Assembly: GCA_016758965.1 (NCBI GenBank)
Contig: JAEPRB010000115.1
Location: 1 to 64,000, forward strand
Direction of reading: 5' to 3'
Source: Circinella minor
Taxonomy: Eukaryota > Mucoromycota > Mucoromycetes > Mucorales > Lichtheimiaceae
DNA length: 64,000 nt
Shown here: positions 49,954-62,600 of the stretch, piece by piece
Numbering within the stretch: the first letter of the stretch is position 1
How the letters are laid out: each line of letters opens with the position of its first letter
The notes under the pieces: model-generated
The model's database searches: none
Seen by the model: only the letters and a program-made list of their open reading frames with translations
What the model was told of the DNA's origin: nothing
Position numbers and translations under genes: made by a program

Positions 49954-52745
49954 TTAGATGGGAGTGGTTTCTCGCTTCAACCAAGCAACAGCATCAGGGT
50001 CATTTTCGACCAATGGACCAATTTTTTGAAGGATTTCAGCATGATAATCATTGACCCATTTCTTTTCATCAGGAGACAATAAATCCAGATCAATCAAATT
50101 TAAACCGATAGGAACCAAAGTAACATGTTCAAAGCCAAGATAACCACGGTCACCAAAATTGTGAGGTGTTTGAGCTTGACGTACAATCAATGTGTTTTCA
50201 ATACGAATACCAAACTTGCCATCTTCGTAGTATCCAGGTTCTAAATGAATGATATATGTTTTTTTTATATTAATAAGGTGACTTTTACTACTAAAATACA
50301 ATTCATATTTAAACGTCATTTCCCTTACCATCGGTGACAGTCATGCCAGCTGCAAGTGGAGTATCATTGTAAGCAATACGAACACCAATACCATGAGGTC
50401 CTTCATGTACGTTCAAGAATGAGCCAACGCCGTGACCAGTACCATGACGGAAATCAAGACCATCCTTCCAAAGAGCATGGCGAGCGAAAGGATCCAACAA
50501 ATAACCTTATAAGCAACCATGTTAATATACACGTATCTATTACACAACACTTATATCTCATTCAAAATAATAGCCATAAAATCTATAATTTTTGTTTTTC
50601 TTTGAGAAAGACAAGTTGTTACCTGTGGTGCCTTGAGGGAATACGGCAGCATCAACGGCAATATGACCTTGAAGTACACGAGTAAAGCAGCGCTTTTCAT
50701 AATCGGTAGGTTGATCAAAATGGTAAGTACGGGTCACATCTGTAGTACCATCCTTGTATTGACCTCCAGAATCACACAAATAGATTTGTTTAATATCAAT
50801 GGTCTTACAAGCCCCTTTTTCAGGCTTGTAATGAATGATAGCACCATTGGCACCAGTAGAAGAAATAGTATCGAATGACAAACCAACATAGTCTCCTTGT
50901 TCGGCACGGAACTTTTCCAAACGATCAGCACCATCAACTTCATCTAAAGCAACACCTGCCTTGAGCTGCTTTTCAAGCCATGCAAAGTAATGGACGAGAG
51001 CAGCAGCATCACGCATATGACAATCACGCATACCCTTTAATTCAGCTTCATTCTTGATACCTTTGGCATCAGTAATATAAGAACGTTCTTCTTTGATGTT
51101 TGTCTAAATATATATATATATATAAGTTAAATTTCTATGCAAATTTCTATCTTTTTTTTTCTATTTCTCTTTTATATATATATATATATATTTACCTGTC
51201 CAGCAGCAACTTCAATAGCCAAACTTGTTCTGGGATTAGTAATGAGTTTTTTTTCGGTAGCAGTTAACTTTTCACCAAATTGTTTCAAATCATCAAAGAT
51301 GGCATTATAAGGCTTTAAAGTAACACTATCACCAAGATGTTGTCGAACACCATCTGTAATCTTAGCAGCTTCAACATAAAGAATTGCTTCAGATTCAGTG
51401 ATGATTGCGTATGAATAAAATACTGGATTACATTCAACATCTGAACCACGTAAATTGAATAACCAAGCAATTTCATCCAAAGCAGATACGACTACACCAT
51501 AAGCATCTTTGCTTTGAATATACTTGCGAACATCGTTCAACTTGTCAACATGTGATTTACCTGAATGTTAAATGGTATGAAAGAAAAATAGTTGTTTTTT
51601 TGTGTGAGCTTCATTTTTCTAGAAAAAAGTATTACTTTGTTCCCCCCCCAACCCATTTTCCTTCCTTCCCGTTTTTTTTTTTTAATAAAAAAAACGTTTA
51701 CCAGAAAATTTAACTGGATGAGTAATAACAACATCTTGAGGAGCACCAGGACGATCACTCCAAACTTTATCGACTGGATTAGCATGAACAGGGACAAGAG
51801 TAGAATTAACAGTCTTTAATGATTCGGAGAGAAGATGTGCATCGGCTATCCAAATGCATAAAGTCAGTTTTTGTCAATTATTACTGTTTATGGATATTTA
51901 TTTTGTTTTTGTAAAAAGAAAAATCTTTTACCCGCAGTAATAAGAGTGGGATCCACCCCAATACGAGATTCATTAGGTAAATTCTGTTATACCGTCATAT
52001 AGTTAGTACTCCCCTCCTTGAAACACATACACATAACCCCCCCCCAAGAATATGTCATTTAATTATTTATTTTTACCTTGACAAGATATTCTTGCCATGT
52101 AGGGACATTAGGTAAACCTTGTTTCATTAAAGTCCAATTATTATCAAGTTGTTCAGATGCTTGTAAAAAATATCTTCCATCCGTAAATAAAGCAGCTTCT
52201 TTGGATGATACAATGGCATAGCCTTTTTAATCCGTGAGAAAAAAAAAAACAACAGCAACATAAACGAAATTGTTAATGTCCGCAAACTGTATAAAAAAAA
52301 TATAGCATTACGTGTATTATATTATTATTATTTTACCTGCAGAACCAGTAAAACCAGAAATCCAGTATCGTCGCTTATCACAATCAGCAATATATTCACT
52401 CTATTATATATATAATAAAAAAAAAAAAGAAAAGAAAGAGAAAGGGGTAAGAGTGTTATTATTATTTTTTCAGTGTTGACAAGTTCAGTTAATAACAATT
52501 ACCTGGTGGGCATCTTCAGAAGGAATCAAGCTAAATGATGTTTACGTATTATTGATGTTCAATAAAAAGTTATCTTTTGGAAATGGTCATTCCCGTTGAC
52601 GTATACAAAGATATATATATATATAACTCAATGATTTTCAATAATAATAAGAATAATAGTAAACTTACAATGCGTCAATTTTATACTCATCCGAGCTCAT
52701 GAGGGCACGAAGTGCTGACAAACGATCACCAGTAGGAACAGGCAT
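49954..52745 (-). CDS. Xaa-Pro aminopeptidase (aminopeptidase P, cytosolic type)
   Basis: Ten exons: 52745-52669, 52530-52503, 52400-52337, 52222-52077, 51983-51932, 51845-51702, 51560-51196, 51103-50623, 50505-50329, 50240-49954. All phases fit, giving 606 aa, the size of XPNPEP1. It removes N-terminal residues before proline, using two Mn ions. Creatinase-like N-domain: [35 protein letters not shown]. Catalytic pita-bread domain: [36 protein letters not shown] (two Asp ligands), [17 protein letters not shown] (His ligand and catalytic His), [16 protein letters not shown] (Glu ligand), GFEHVTLVP (second Glu). All metal ligands are present. There is no signal peptide, so a cytosolic enzyme is likely. 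Confidence 0.95.
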
Positions 52746-55110
52746 AATTATTTATATATAGATATATAGATATTTACAGAATATGAAAAAGAAAAAGAAA
52801 TAAAAATAAAAGGTCTGCGCGTTTCGCTTTTTAACTTCTAACCTACTTCGTGACCGGTATGACGGCATTTCTGTACAACCATCATGCAGAAAAAAAAAAA
52901 AAAAAAGGTTGATGAATGAATATTCCTTTCATTTTATCAGACTCATTTATAATTAAAACTTAACAGTAGTTAAGTATTTTGAATTTATTTATTATTTTTC
53001 AATACATAACTTGAATATCTTCTTTTTTTTTTTAATGAATCTATTTCAACTCATAATCGTTCAAAATATCACTGCAATTTAGAATTTATAGTATTCTAAA
53101 AATGTAAAATGTTCATCCATTCAATAGTTTAAAAAAACACTGCTCGTAACGGACTCTATAGTTTATAACGTAAGATCGAAAGAATATGTTTCGAGGTAAC
53201 TCTAATAATATCCAGACTAGATTAATTAAAGTTGTCGTTGTTGTCTGCTGTTTAATCCAATCTATTTGTCTAAAAAAAATTGCACAGAAGATGTAATTCA
53301 AATCACTATTTATTGAGTCATCATGTAATGGTAAATCATTGTAATAAAATCACTTTTTTTTTAGCACATTTAAGTACTATCCTTGAATTTCTTGTTGTTG
53401 TTCTTGATTCTTTTATATATATGGTCTCAATACAATTGATCTAATCATTCTAATCTCACAATTTTTAAAACTACTGTTTCAATTTGTTGTATACTTATAA
53501 ATAATGAGTATTATTCAATTAATTTCTTATTGCATGTATTTTCCACGAACTCTAAATCTTTTTCATAATAATTTAATTTGCATCTGTAATTTACTGCACT
53601 GTGTATTATGTTATAGAATCACATGTTATCCATGTAATGGTTACAAAATTGCTTTTTCTATAACAAAGTTTCATGAACAGCTATTTTTTGTGGATGAAAC
53701 TGGACTACTCCATTAATAAGAACATATTTTGTTTATATAAACCAAGAATTTTTTTTTAAAAAAAAAAAACTTTTATCAGTTTGTGACACTAGTTTCTTCG
53801 ATAACTCTTGATTTTCATTAAAATTGGACAGAAAGAAAAGCTACCGTGATTAGAAGTTGTCATAATTGAGCTTTAATCCTGAAGGTTACCATGATATTAA
53901 AGTTACTATGTTGACTGGTACTTAAAATACCATGCATGTTGTTCACAAATCATATATATTAGCTTTTTTTTTAAAAAAAAAAAAGTAGTAGAAGATTTGT
54001 AGTTTGAAGCCAAGAGTGAAGAATTTCAAGCATGAAAAGAAGCGGAGGTATTTTATTCATGCATAAATATTTTTATATTTATGCATGACTAAAATAGAAA
54101 ACAAATAGTCAGCCAGAGACTGAGGACTTGCAAACATCAACATATAAAAGTATGTATATAGAACCATTTACGTAATTCATATATAGAAATACATTTATTT
54201 ATAAACAAAGTATGTTTATATCTTTTTCAAAACTAGAAGCGAAAGAGTTAAGAAAACTGGCTCATAATAAACTTTTTTTTTTACGCTATACTTGAATCAT
54301 TTTCAACAAGAAGCTTATTTGTTTTTGCTTAAAGGATTTGCTACTACCGTACAACAACTTTCTGTGTCCAATGGTTTCAACAAGTTGTTCAATGTACTAT
54401 AAAATGAAAAAAAAAGACCATATTTGTCTCTACGTATTATGATTTGATTAATCAATTTTTTAAGCATTTTTATCAGTACAAGTAATCAACTGACTAACTT
54501 TGTACTTGCAATTATTATTTTTTGTGTAACAGATGTTTTTTTTTAATAATAAAAAATATGATTTACGTACTATAATTGTTATTGACTAGAAAGAAATTAG
54601 AGTACACAATGTGTATATGTATACTTTTTATTTGTTTTAATTATAAAGTATATATGATAAGAAAAAAAAGTAGTTGGGAAAAAGGAAATACACACAAAGA
54701 AGAAAAGTGATATGCCAAGGAAAAAAAAAAACCAGAAAGTAGTAATGTCTTTTTTTTTATATATATATATGTGGGTGAGAAAGAGGAATGTTATCTAAAA
54801 AAAGTATTTTGGTAAAATGGAATAGAGAAAAAAAAAGGATATACAATTTGTTTTTTTGTTTTGTTTTGTTTTGTTTTTGTGTATATGTTTTTCTTTTGAA
54901 TCAAAAGGTTAGGGTATACAAAAGAGATAGAGAGAAAATAGGTACACGTAACACAAAGAAAATAAACAAAAACAATTAAAGAAAGATTGGATGGAGGGAA
55001 AGAGATAATAATAATAGTAGTAGTAGTAGTAATAGTATATAATAAGAAAGAGAAAGAGAAAGAGGGAGAGGGAAAGGGAGAGGGAGAAAACAAAAAAAAA
55101 ATTATATAAA
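52746..55110. other. Gene-poor spacer
   Basis: AT-rich sequence, promoter of the aminopeptidase at its left and purine-rich 3' flank of the Sec2-like gene at its right (GAGAAAGAGAAAGAGGGAGA near 55048). Two T-run/A-run switches (about 53750 and 53965) and one long palindrome (54057-54088) occur. No gene is supported. Confidence 0.5.
54057..54088. repeat. Perfect 14-bp palindrome with 4-nt loop
   Basis: TCATGCATAAATAT at 54057-54070, loop TTTT, then ATATTTATGCATGA at 54075-54088. It would form a tight hairpin or cruciform. No gene end is close enough for an obvious terminator role. Confidence 0.8.
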
Positions 55111-57719
55111 TCAATGAACAATTACAATTTGTCCTGGACCATAAATACCTTGGACATCTGTAACACTTACAACACTTCCAGAATCACTGTTATTTCCAGA
55201 ATATTCTAATACAAGACTTTCACGTTTTGATGACCTTGATCGTCGTTTACTTTTTGATGAGGTAGGTGATCGAAGATTGACTCCACCATCATAACATTCA
55301 TCAAATAATGACATACTTCCTACTTTAGCAAGACCCATTCGACGTCGATAATGTTGACATTGTTTAAACATTTGTAAAACAGGTGAATTTTGCATAAAAC
55401 CTTGTCGTAAATGTGACATGAAACTATAAAAATCACATACAGCCACAATTCGATCTCGACAGAATCGATCGATAGGTAACCATGGTGCTGGTTTTTTTTG
55501 TTGTCCTTGGAGTACTTGAGAACTATGTTGAAGTCGCATACGGAATTCACAAATACGTAACATACCACAGCATGTACATTTAGTTTTAGGTGCGGACAAT
55601 TGTTGTTGTTGTTGGAAAGCTGCGGCTGAAGTAGATGATGTCGTACTGATATGGCTTGTTGCAGGGGAGGAGGATGCAGAAGATGAAAAAGCGGTATTAT
55701 TGTTGGATGAATTCCAAGATTGTATATCACATCGATTGGCTACAATTGCATCAGTGAGTTTTCGTTTAAACCAAGGGGATTTCCACCACGAGGATCCTGC
55801 ACCAGTTTGGAATAAACATGGTTCAACATCCTCGGCAATAACACGTTTCATAAATGGTGTAGCTGGCATAGTTAACTGTGAAGTTGCTGTTGATGGCGAT
55901 GAAGCTGATGATGTAAGGACCTTGACATGCTGTTGGAATTCGTCAAATACCATACCATCAATTCGTACAGTCTTATTTAATCCAGTTCCGCCACTACCAC
56001 TACCAAGTGTTAACATACTTTCATCTTCACTGAGCGGTACCAGAGGAGATGTAGGTGACGATAATCGAAGTGATGAATGACGCATCATGCGCGATCGAGG
56101 AAGTACCGCAGCTGCATCAAAGTCATCTTGGCGGTATCGACTAAGCCTCTCAGAGGCTGTGGTACTTTGATTCACTGCTGCATCCAATTCGACCAATTGT
56201 TCCTTGATTTCCCTCAGCCTTTCTTCTCGACTATCCCATGCTTGTAATACACTTGTAAGTTTACCACCGGTTTCTCGATCCAAGCGAAGAAGACCTTCAC
56301 GGTCATTGACTTCATCCATTAAAATCGAATTGAGTGTTTTAAATAAATCAGCAGTGACGTCTTGAATATCTTCTTCAAGTGAATCTTTGACTTGTTCAAT
56401 ACTGAAGCGGAGCTGTTCTTCCTCGGATAATGCCGATGCAAGCGAACTCAGATCGCGTTTCATGTATGCTTTCTGTTCAATTTGTTGGTCTAATTGGGTC
56501 AATAATTGCCGACAGTTACCACAGAAATTACTATGATCGGTAGTCGGCAAGGGAACCGAAGAAGTCGTTGTAGTAGTTGGTCTCGATGATGGTTCCACGA
56601 CTGGCGTACCAGGAGTTGTAGTAGGATCGTTGGGTGGCGGAGTTAATGTTGCACCATGCTGTTGCTGAAGATGATGATACTGTTGATCATTACCATCAGT
56701 AGAAGGCATACGTGTCATGGAAGAAATAGATGTGGTTGTTGAAAAAGTTCCACCGCTACCACCTGTACTATCCGCTTGAAGTGAATCAACATCTGTATGG
56801 CGAGAAATTTCAGATCCATCCACAGAGGATTCAAGACCTTCCATTAAATTGACAGGTTGTTCGGAATGATGTGTCCATGGTGATACACGGAACGAGGTAG
56901 TTGTATTTGTTGGTACAGTTGCAGTTGTTCCTGCTCCTGCAGTTCCAGGTCCACCAGATGCATATTCTTCTTGCTTACGCCATTCATTTGCAGCTGCTGC
57001 CCTTCTTTCTAATTCACCTTCTTCTAAATCATCGGTATCATCTGGAAAATCATCAGCAACAGGTGGAGTAGCCGTGGTTTGCTGTGCCTGACGTAAAAAG
57101 TTTAAAGCTAAAGTTAAATTATTTTCATGACCTGGCTCAGCACCTTCATGATCCGAGATTAAAACAATGGCTTCTTTGCTATTAAATTCGAGTTTTTGTA
57201 ATTTTTTTGAAAGATGATGAATATATTGATCTTTTTGTGATAATCCAACAAGCCAGTCATGACGATCGTGTTCATATTTTCGATGGATTGTCTATTTCAA
57301 TTTATATAGAAGAAAAAAAAAACAATGAGGAACTGTATACAACGAAATACATCTTTTTTTTTTTTTTTTCGTTTCAAATAATAATAATAGAACTAATAGT
57401 AGCAAATAATAATAATGTGCTGTATCATAATATTATGATAATATAATTATATCTATAATATTATAATAATTATTAATAAAATAAAAAAAGTATCTTTGCA
57501 TACCGATAAATCTGTTTCAAGGTCAAGTACTCTTCCTTCAAGCTTAGCAATAATATCTTGTGCCTGTAATAAAAATGGTAATACATCGTCTTCTGAGAAA
57601 TCCTCCATTCCACCAAATTGTAATTCTTCCAAGGTAGCAACATCGTCTTCAGGTACAAATTGTTGGTGTTGTGGATGTTGTTCAGAAAAAGGATTGATAC
57701 CCTCACTACTAACTTCCAT
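55111..57719 (-). CDS. Sec2/Rabin-family Rab GEF-like protein
   Basis: Exons 57719-57504 and 57291-55111, phase 0, 798 aa; ATG at 57719. A coiled-coil segment at about residues 330-450 carries the Sec2-type exchange region (SLEEDIQDVTADLFKTLNSI, resembling the LTASLFEEA motif of Sec2, Rabin8 and GRAB). Just before it is a short cysteine motif (NFCGNCRQLL). The C-terminal part (about 640-720) matches the Sec2/Rabin8 C-domain: CTCCGMLRICEFRMRL, PIDRFCRDRIVAVCDFYSFM, LRQGFMQ, LQMFKQCQHYRRRMGLAKVG. These proteins activate Sec4/Rab8 for vesicle delivery at growing hyphal tips. An acidic N-terminal 150 residues (DDFPDDTDDLEEGELERR) and low-complexity Ser/Thr linkers frame the domains. The catalytic coiled coil is less typical than the C-domain. 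Confidence 0.8.
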
Positions 57720-58758
57720 TGGCAAGTAATGAGAAAAAGATTAGAAAAAAAAAAAGATAAGTATAATAAAGAAAAAAAAAAAAGAAAAAAAGTCTGGGTT
57801 TCTGTACCCGATTTTCAGGTGTGTAAAAAAAAAAAAAAAAGATGGTGGCACATTACAGGACAAACACATACGCACACATAACAAAATAAGGCAAAATGTT
57901 TCTTTTCACAAGACAAAAAGTCTTGGAAAAGTAATATTATTATCTGATAAAAAAAAAAAAAAGATTGCCGAGTAAAAAAAAATAATAATATATATATTTT
58001 TAACCCTTTTTATTTTCACAAGCTAATTTATATTTCAATTCAAAAAAAATATATAACTAATATATATATAATCATTTCGTCATAATAATAAAATATGAAA
58101 AGAAAAGGAGAAAAGGGTCCAAAACAAATAGAGATTTCTTTTCCCCGCACACCCCCTTTTCTTGAACAACCTCTTCTCCTTTTTTCCTATCAAGTTTATT
58201 TTACTATCAGTTAGTGTCCAAGCGGTCGTGGCAAAAATCAATAAGGGTAAATAAACATAAAAGGAGGAGGTATAAGAGGAGAAAGAAGAAGATTTGTTTA
58301 GGAGACAGGATGAGAGGAGGAAAAGGACCTTCTCACACACGAAAAAATGATCGGGTTTATCCACCTAGAAGAAAAGATTACACCAAGACATCGGATAACA
58401 TTAATTTTTTTTTTTGGGGGGGGGGAAGGGTGATGGTAGTTGAAAAAAAAAACGGAACTCTCTTTTTGGAATCTATGTTACACATATATAATGTAAAGGT
58501 GGGCCACTTAGAAGACCATCTCCCTCCGAATATATTATTTATCAGACACAGACATAATTTAATTCATCCAACCGCAACAATTTTTTTTTTTTTTTTACTA
58601 CTTACAGAAAATAAATAAATAAATAAATAAAAAAAAGGTTGGGATTTTGTGAGAGGCTATAAATAACAAGTTTTTAAAAGATAATTGATACTTCTTTTTT
58701 CTTCCTTACTCCTCTCACTTTTTTTTTTCAACTCACACTTTCTTTCCTTTCTTACAAA
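57720..58758. promoter_or_regulatory. Shared upstream region, Sec2-like and GPI-protein genes
   Basis: Divergent promoter region of 1.04 kb. The GPI-protein side has a TATA box (TATAAATA at 58658-58665, 94 bp before the ATG) and a dense C/T leader between. Several A and T homopolymers and a GGGGGGGGG run near 58418 are present. No gene is seen. Confidence 0.5.
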
Positions 58759-59665
58759 ATGAAATCCATTGTTGCTGCTATTGCTGCCCTTGCCGTTGCT
58801 ACTGTCTCCGCTCAACAAGGCATCGTCTCTGTCACTGCTCCTCTTAGCGGTACCGTTTACCATGCTGGTCAAAATGCTATCATTAACTGGTACATTTCAT
58901 CTTTTTACTACTTATTTTATTTAACAACAATTCATTATAATACATATAACTAACATAATAGAATGGGATAAAAATAGGATTAACCCCACCGTTGACACTG
59001 TCTCGCAAATTGTTCTTGCCAACGGTCCTTCCACTGCTCTTCAACCCGTAACTACCATTGCTCAAAACGTTGATGCTGCTGCTGGTACCTACACCTGGGC
59101 TATCCCCGCTGATATCGCCCCTGGCACTGACTGTAAGTTTCTTTTTTTTTTTTTTTCCCAAGGTTCTTCTTTATCTAATTTTCAAATGTAAATTGAAAAA
59201 ACTAATTATGTTATTATTATTTAATATAATTAGACGCTCTTCAATTCGGTACTTCTCCTGATGTTGCCTATGCTGGTCCTTTCACCATCCAAGCTGGTGA
59301 AGGTTCTTGTAAGTATAATTATATTTATATTCAATTTGGGATTATAAAATGGTTCTTTTTAATATATATTGAGAATATGATAAAGTAAATGCTAAATAAA
59401 CAACTTTTATATAGCCAACTCTTCTTCCTCTGCTGCACCATCTCCCTCTGCTTCTGCTTCTGCTTCCGCTTCCGCCTCTGCTTCTGCCTCTGCTTCTGCC
59501 TCTGCCTCTGCTTCAGGATCCGCAGCTCCTTCTAAGGGTGCTTCTGCCTCTGCTTCTGCTCCTGATGCTGAAAAGTCCAATGATGAAAGTGCTGCCGTCA
59601 AGTCTCAACCCGCTGCTCTTGCCGCTCTTGCCATTGCTGGTGTTGCTGCTGTTGCCATGGTTTAA
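58759..59665 (+). CDS. Secreted Kre9/Knh1-like GPI-anchored protein
   Basis: Exons 58759-58889, 58978-59132, 59234-59308 and 59415-59665; phases agree, 203 aa. The start is a textbook signal peptide (MKSIVAAIAALAVATVSAQQ). A single small beta domain follows: VTAPLSGTVYHAGQNAIINW, INPTVDTVSQIVLANGPS, AAGTYTWAIPADIAPGTDYA, FTIQAGEGS; this is the Kre9/Knh1 N-terminal type (PF10342). A Ser/Ala repeat region (SASASA repeated) follows and should be O-glycosylated. The last about 20 residues (AALAALAIAGVAAVAMV) are a hydrophobic GPI-attachment tail. The product is probably held in the plasma membrane or cell wall. Codons are strongly C-ending (GCT/TCC/ATC/ACC), unlike other genes here, indicating high expression. 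Confidence 0.92.
59415..59640 (+). repeat. Ser-Ala coding microsatellite in the GPI-protein gene
   Basis: TCTGCTTCTGCC-type hexamers (TCN GCN) repeat about 13 times between about 59450 and 59520, then once more briefly after GGATCC. They encode alternating Ser and Ala. Length variation would keep the frame, so alleles may differ. Confidence 0.7.
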
Positions 59666-62600
59666 GTTTAATAATTTATCTTTTTAACCTAACAGCAATT
59701 ATCAAAAAAAAAAAGAAAACACCTCACAAGCATACAATATACACAACTTAGCAGAATAACAAAACAGCAAACAGTACCAATTATAAAGTTCATTTATTTT
59801 TCTTTTGTAAACCAAACCCTTTTTATTTCTTATTACTTTTTTTTTTCCCTTTTCTTTCTTAATGTAATATGCTAAGAATAAGAATTTATTAATTCTTTTT
59901 CTCTTTCTCTCTACCTTTCTATACTCCGAGAATAGTCATCTCTCTTCCTCCTTTACTCTTTATATACGAGTGTTATAATAAAAACCTTATAATATATTTA
60001 CAAATAATTTATAATTAATCATATTATTATTATTATTGTCATATTACTAATGTAGTTGGTTTTTTTTTTTTTTTCCTTTTTCAATTCCAAAGAATAGTGA
60101 TCAACATCTTCGGAATGTTATAGAAAGGTAACACAGATATAATTGACCAAATTTGTTACTTGTTGATATTTGTACAACCAGTTAGAAATTTCCTTCTCCA
60201 CTTTTCAAAATAATATTTTTAAAACAATAAGAGTGGAGTAAAATATACTTTATATGTGTGTGAGTGTACGTGTGTGTGTATGTTTTATATATAAATGTTT
60301 ATATACAAGTTACAGAAACTTGAGAAAAGTTTTTTTTTTCAGAGTCAGTTACCCAGGATCGCCCACCTAAAAAAAAAACCCGTGGTGTAGATCCCCCATT
60401 CTTAACTGAATATGGGTAATAAAAAAAAAAGAAGAAAAAAGTGAAAGAAGAGAAAACATTATAAAGAGAATCAATCAATCAATTCCATTTCATATTTATT
60501 ATTTATACAAGACCCTATTTTTGAAAGGTCTGTGCACGTATATTTTAGTTTGGAAAAAGAAACTATTGAAACAAGCTTTTTTTTTTTTAATTTCCCTAAG
60601 CATTTTTATATATATATAAAGCTTGTTATGCACTAAAAAGTTATTCAAAAACACATTTTTTTTTAGTGTTGTTATGCTTATGGTGAATGTACGTGTTATG
60701 GGTTATTTTTTTTTTTGAAATTTGAATATAATAATATAATATAAAAAAAAAAAACTCCTCTCAACATCACACAAACATTTTCAATTTTTGGAGTAACCTT
60801 GCATATTTTATATAAGGTGGGTATATTATATACTAACTAACTTTTGTGATGACTTGTCGAGACCATTCCATATAGGTTTTGTGCTTCAAAAATTTACACA
60901 TGGCCATTTCCACCTTTATATTTTATTACATCTTACAAAAGCTGGCCTGGACTCATTTTTCGATCCGTTTAAGGTCCGAATTATATCCGCGTTCACCCTA
61001 TCCTCGTTCTCTTCTCCGTTTAAGAAACCTCTATAGTTTGAAAAAAGTATATTCCTAATATATTCATTTATTATATATATATATAACCTTATCAAGATAA
61101 AAAAAAAAAGTGAAGAGAAAAAAGAAAGGGGGGATTGAGGGGAAGGAAAACACACAGACGGAAAAAGGGACAAAAGATTTTCATTTTGCATAAAAGTATG
61201 ACAGGTGACTTGATACTAATAATACCTTATTATTTCGACCATCCTCTTAGTATTTATAGCATGATAAGGCGTTCCGTTGTCAAGTTAGTATGTTAATGTT
61301 GATTTCATTAAATCACAGTTTTTTTTTTTTTAATTCGTTGCTAAGAAACACCCAAACCCAATCGTGTTTATACTTCTTCATTCTCAAATAAATAAAGGTC
61401 GATCTGAAACATATATAAATTAGACAAATACAATATATTATTTTCTGAGTTCCGATTACGTTTACTTGGGGGGGCGAAAAAAGGAAAAAAAAATATACAC
61501 ATTACATCTTTCAACTACCTTTTATGGAATTTTTTTTCAGTTAAGTCGTCGTACGAACTAAAATTATGTGTACTCTATGAAACCAAAAAGAAAAGATCGT
61601 TAACTTTTTCAATTTTTTTTACGATAAAGGATTTAATCCATGCTTTAAATGGCTATGTTTGGAAAATACCACGCGTTTTTTTTAGGCATCATGATGTTTT
61701 TCGATAATGGTACTACTTAATTCCCAAGTATTAAAGATATACCCGCTTTGTAAAGCATTTTTTATATGCAAAATTGGCAAAAATAAAAGATAAGTAATCT
61801 TTTTTTTTTTTTTTTTTTTTGACTTTAGAAAAAAGTGATTGATAGTTTTTATTACGTTGTTCATTTTCTTTTCTTCTTTACGACCGGGCCCGATAGTTTT
61901 TATATATCAAAAAGATTTATTTTAAATTATAGTTTGTTTGTTTGTTTTGTATGTAGATGCTGTATATAACAACTTGTTCTATTTCACTCTTATTATAGAA
62001 ACAAAAAAAAAACTCTCTTGTCAACAATATAAAGTTTTTCTTTTTTTTTTTTTGCCGTTTTATTTATAATGCAGGAAATCAACTATTTTTTGTTTTATTT
62101 TTAAGAATTTTGGCTTTTTTTTTTTTTTTTGTTGTGTAAAGTGCTTGAACCCCCAATTCAGGTCATCATATAAACAAAAATAAAAATGCCAAGGTATTTT
62201 TTTTTCTTATCCTACATCCCGAGCAAAACAACAGTGGGAATCATATGTGGTATTTGTTGGGGGTGTATGTGGAAGACAGAGAAAAGAGAAGGTAAAAAGA
62301 ATGTGAAATACCGATCAATACCTATAGTAAACGACTTGGCATACGTAGAAATGAATAATTAATAATATATCATTACCCCATTATATGCTGCTTTATGTAT
62401 TATATAATGGATAACTGTTATAATATGTAAGGAATGATAATTCCATACATACTTCAACATCTTCTCGAATTGTTTTAATTCAAAAAAAAAATCATATGAT
62501 GAGTAACAATGTCATTATATTGATAATATTTTTAGTTATTTGTGGTCATTTAATGTTAAACCCCAATATATGTGGTTCAATTCTTGGCTTATTTTTTTTT

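Noticed and set aside
54791..55121. Minus-strand frames of about 70-107 aa rich in Ser, Phe and Tyr
   Set aside because: They come from a purine-rich simple-sequence 3' flank and have no motif or start context.
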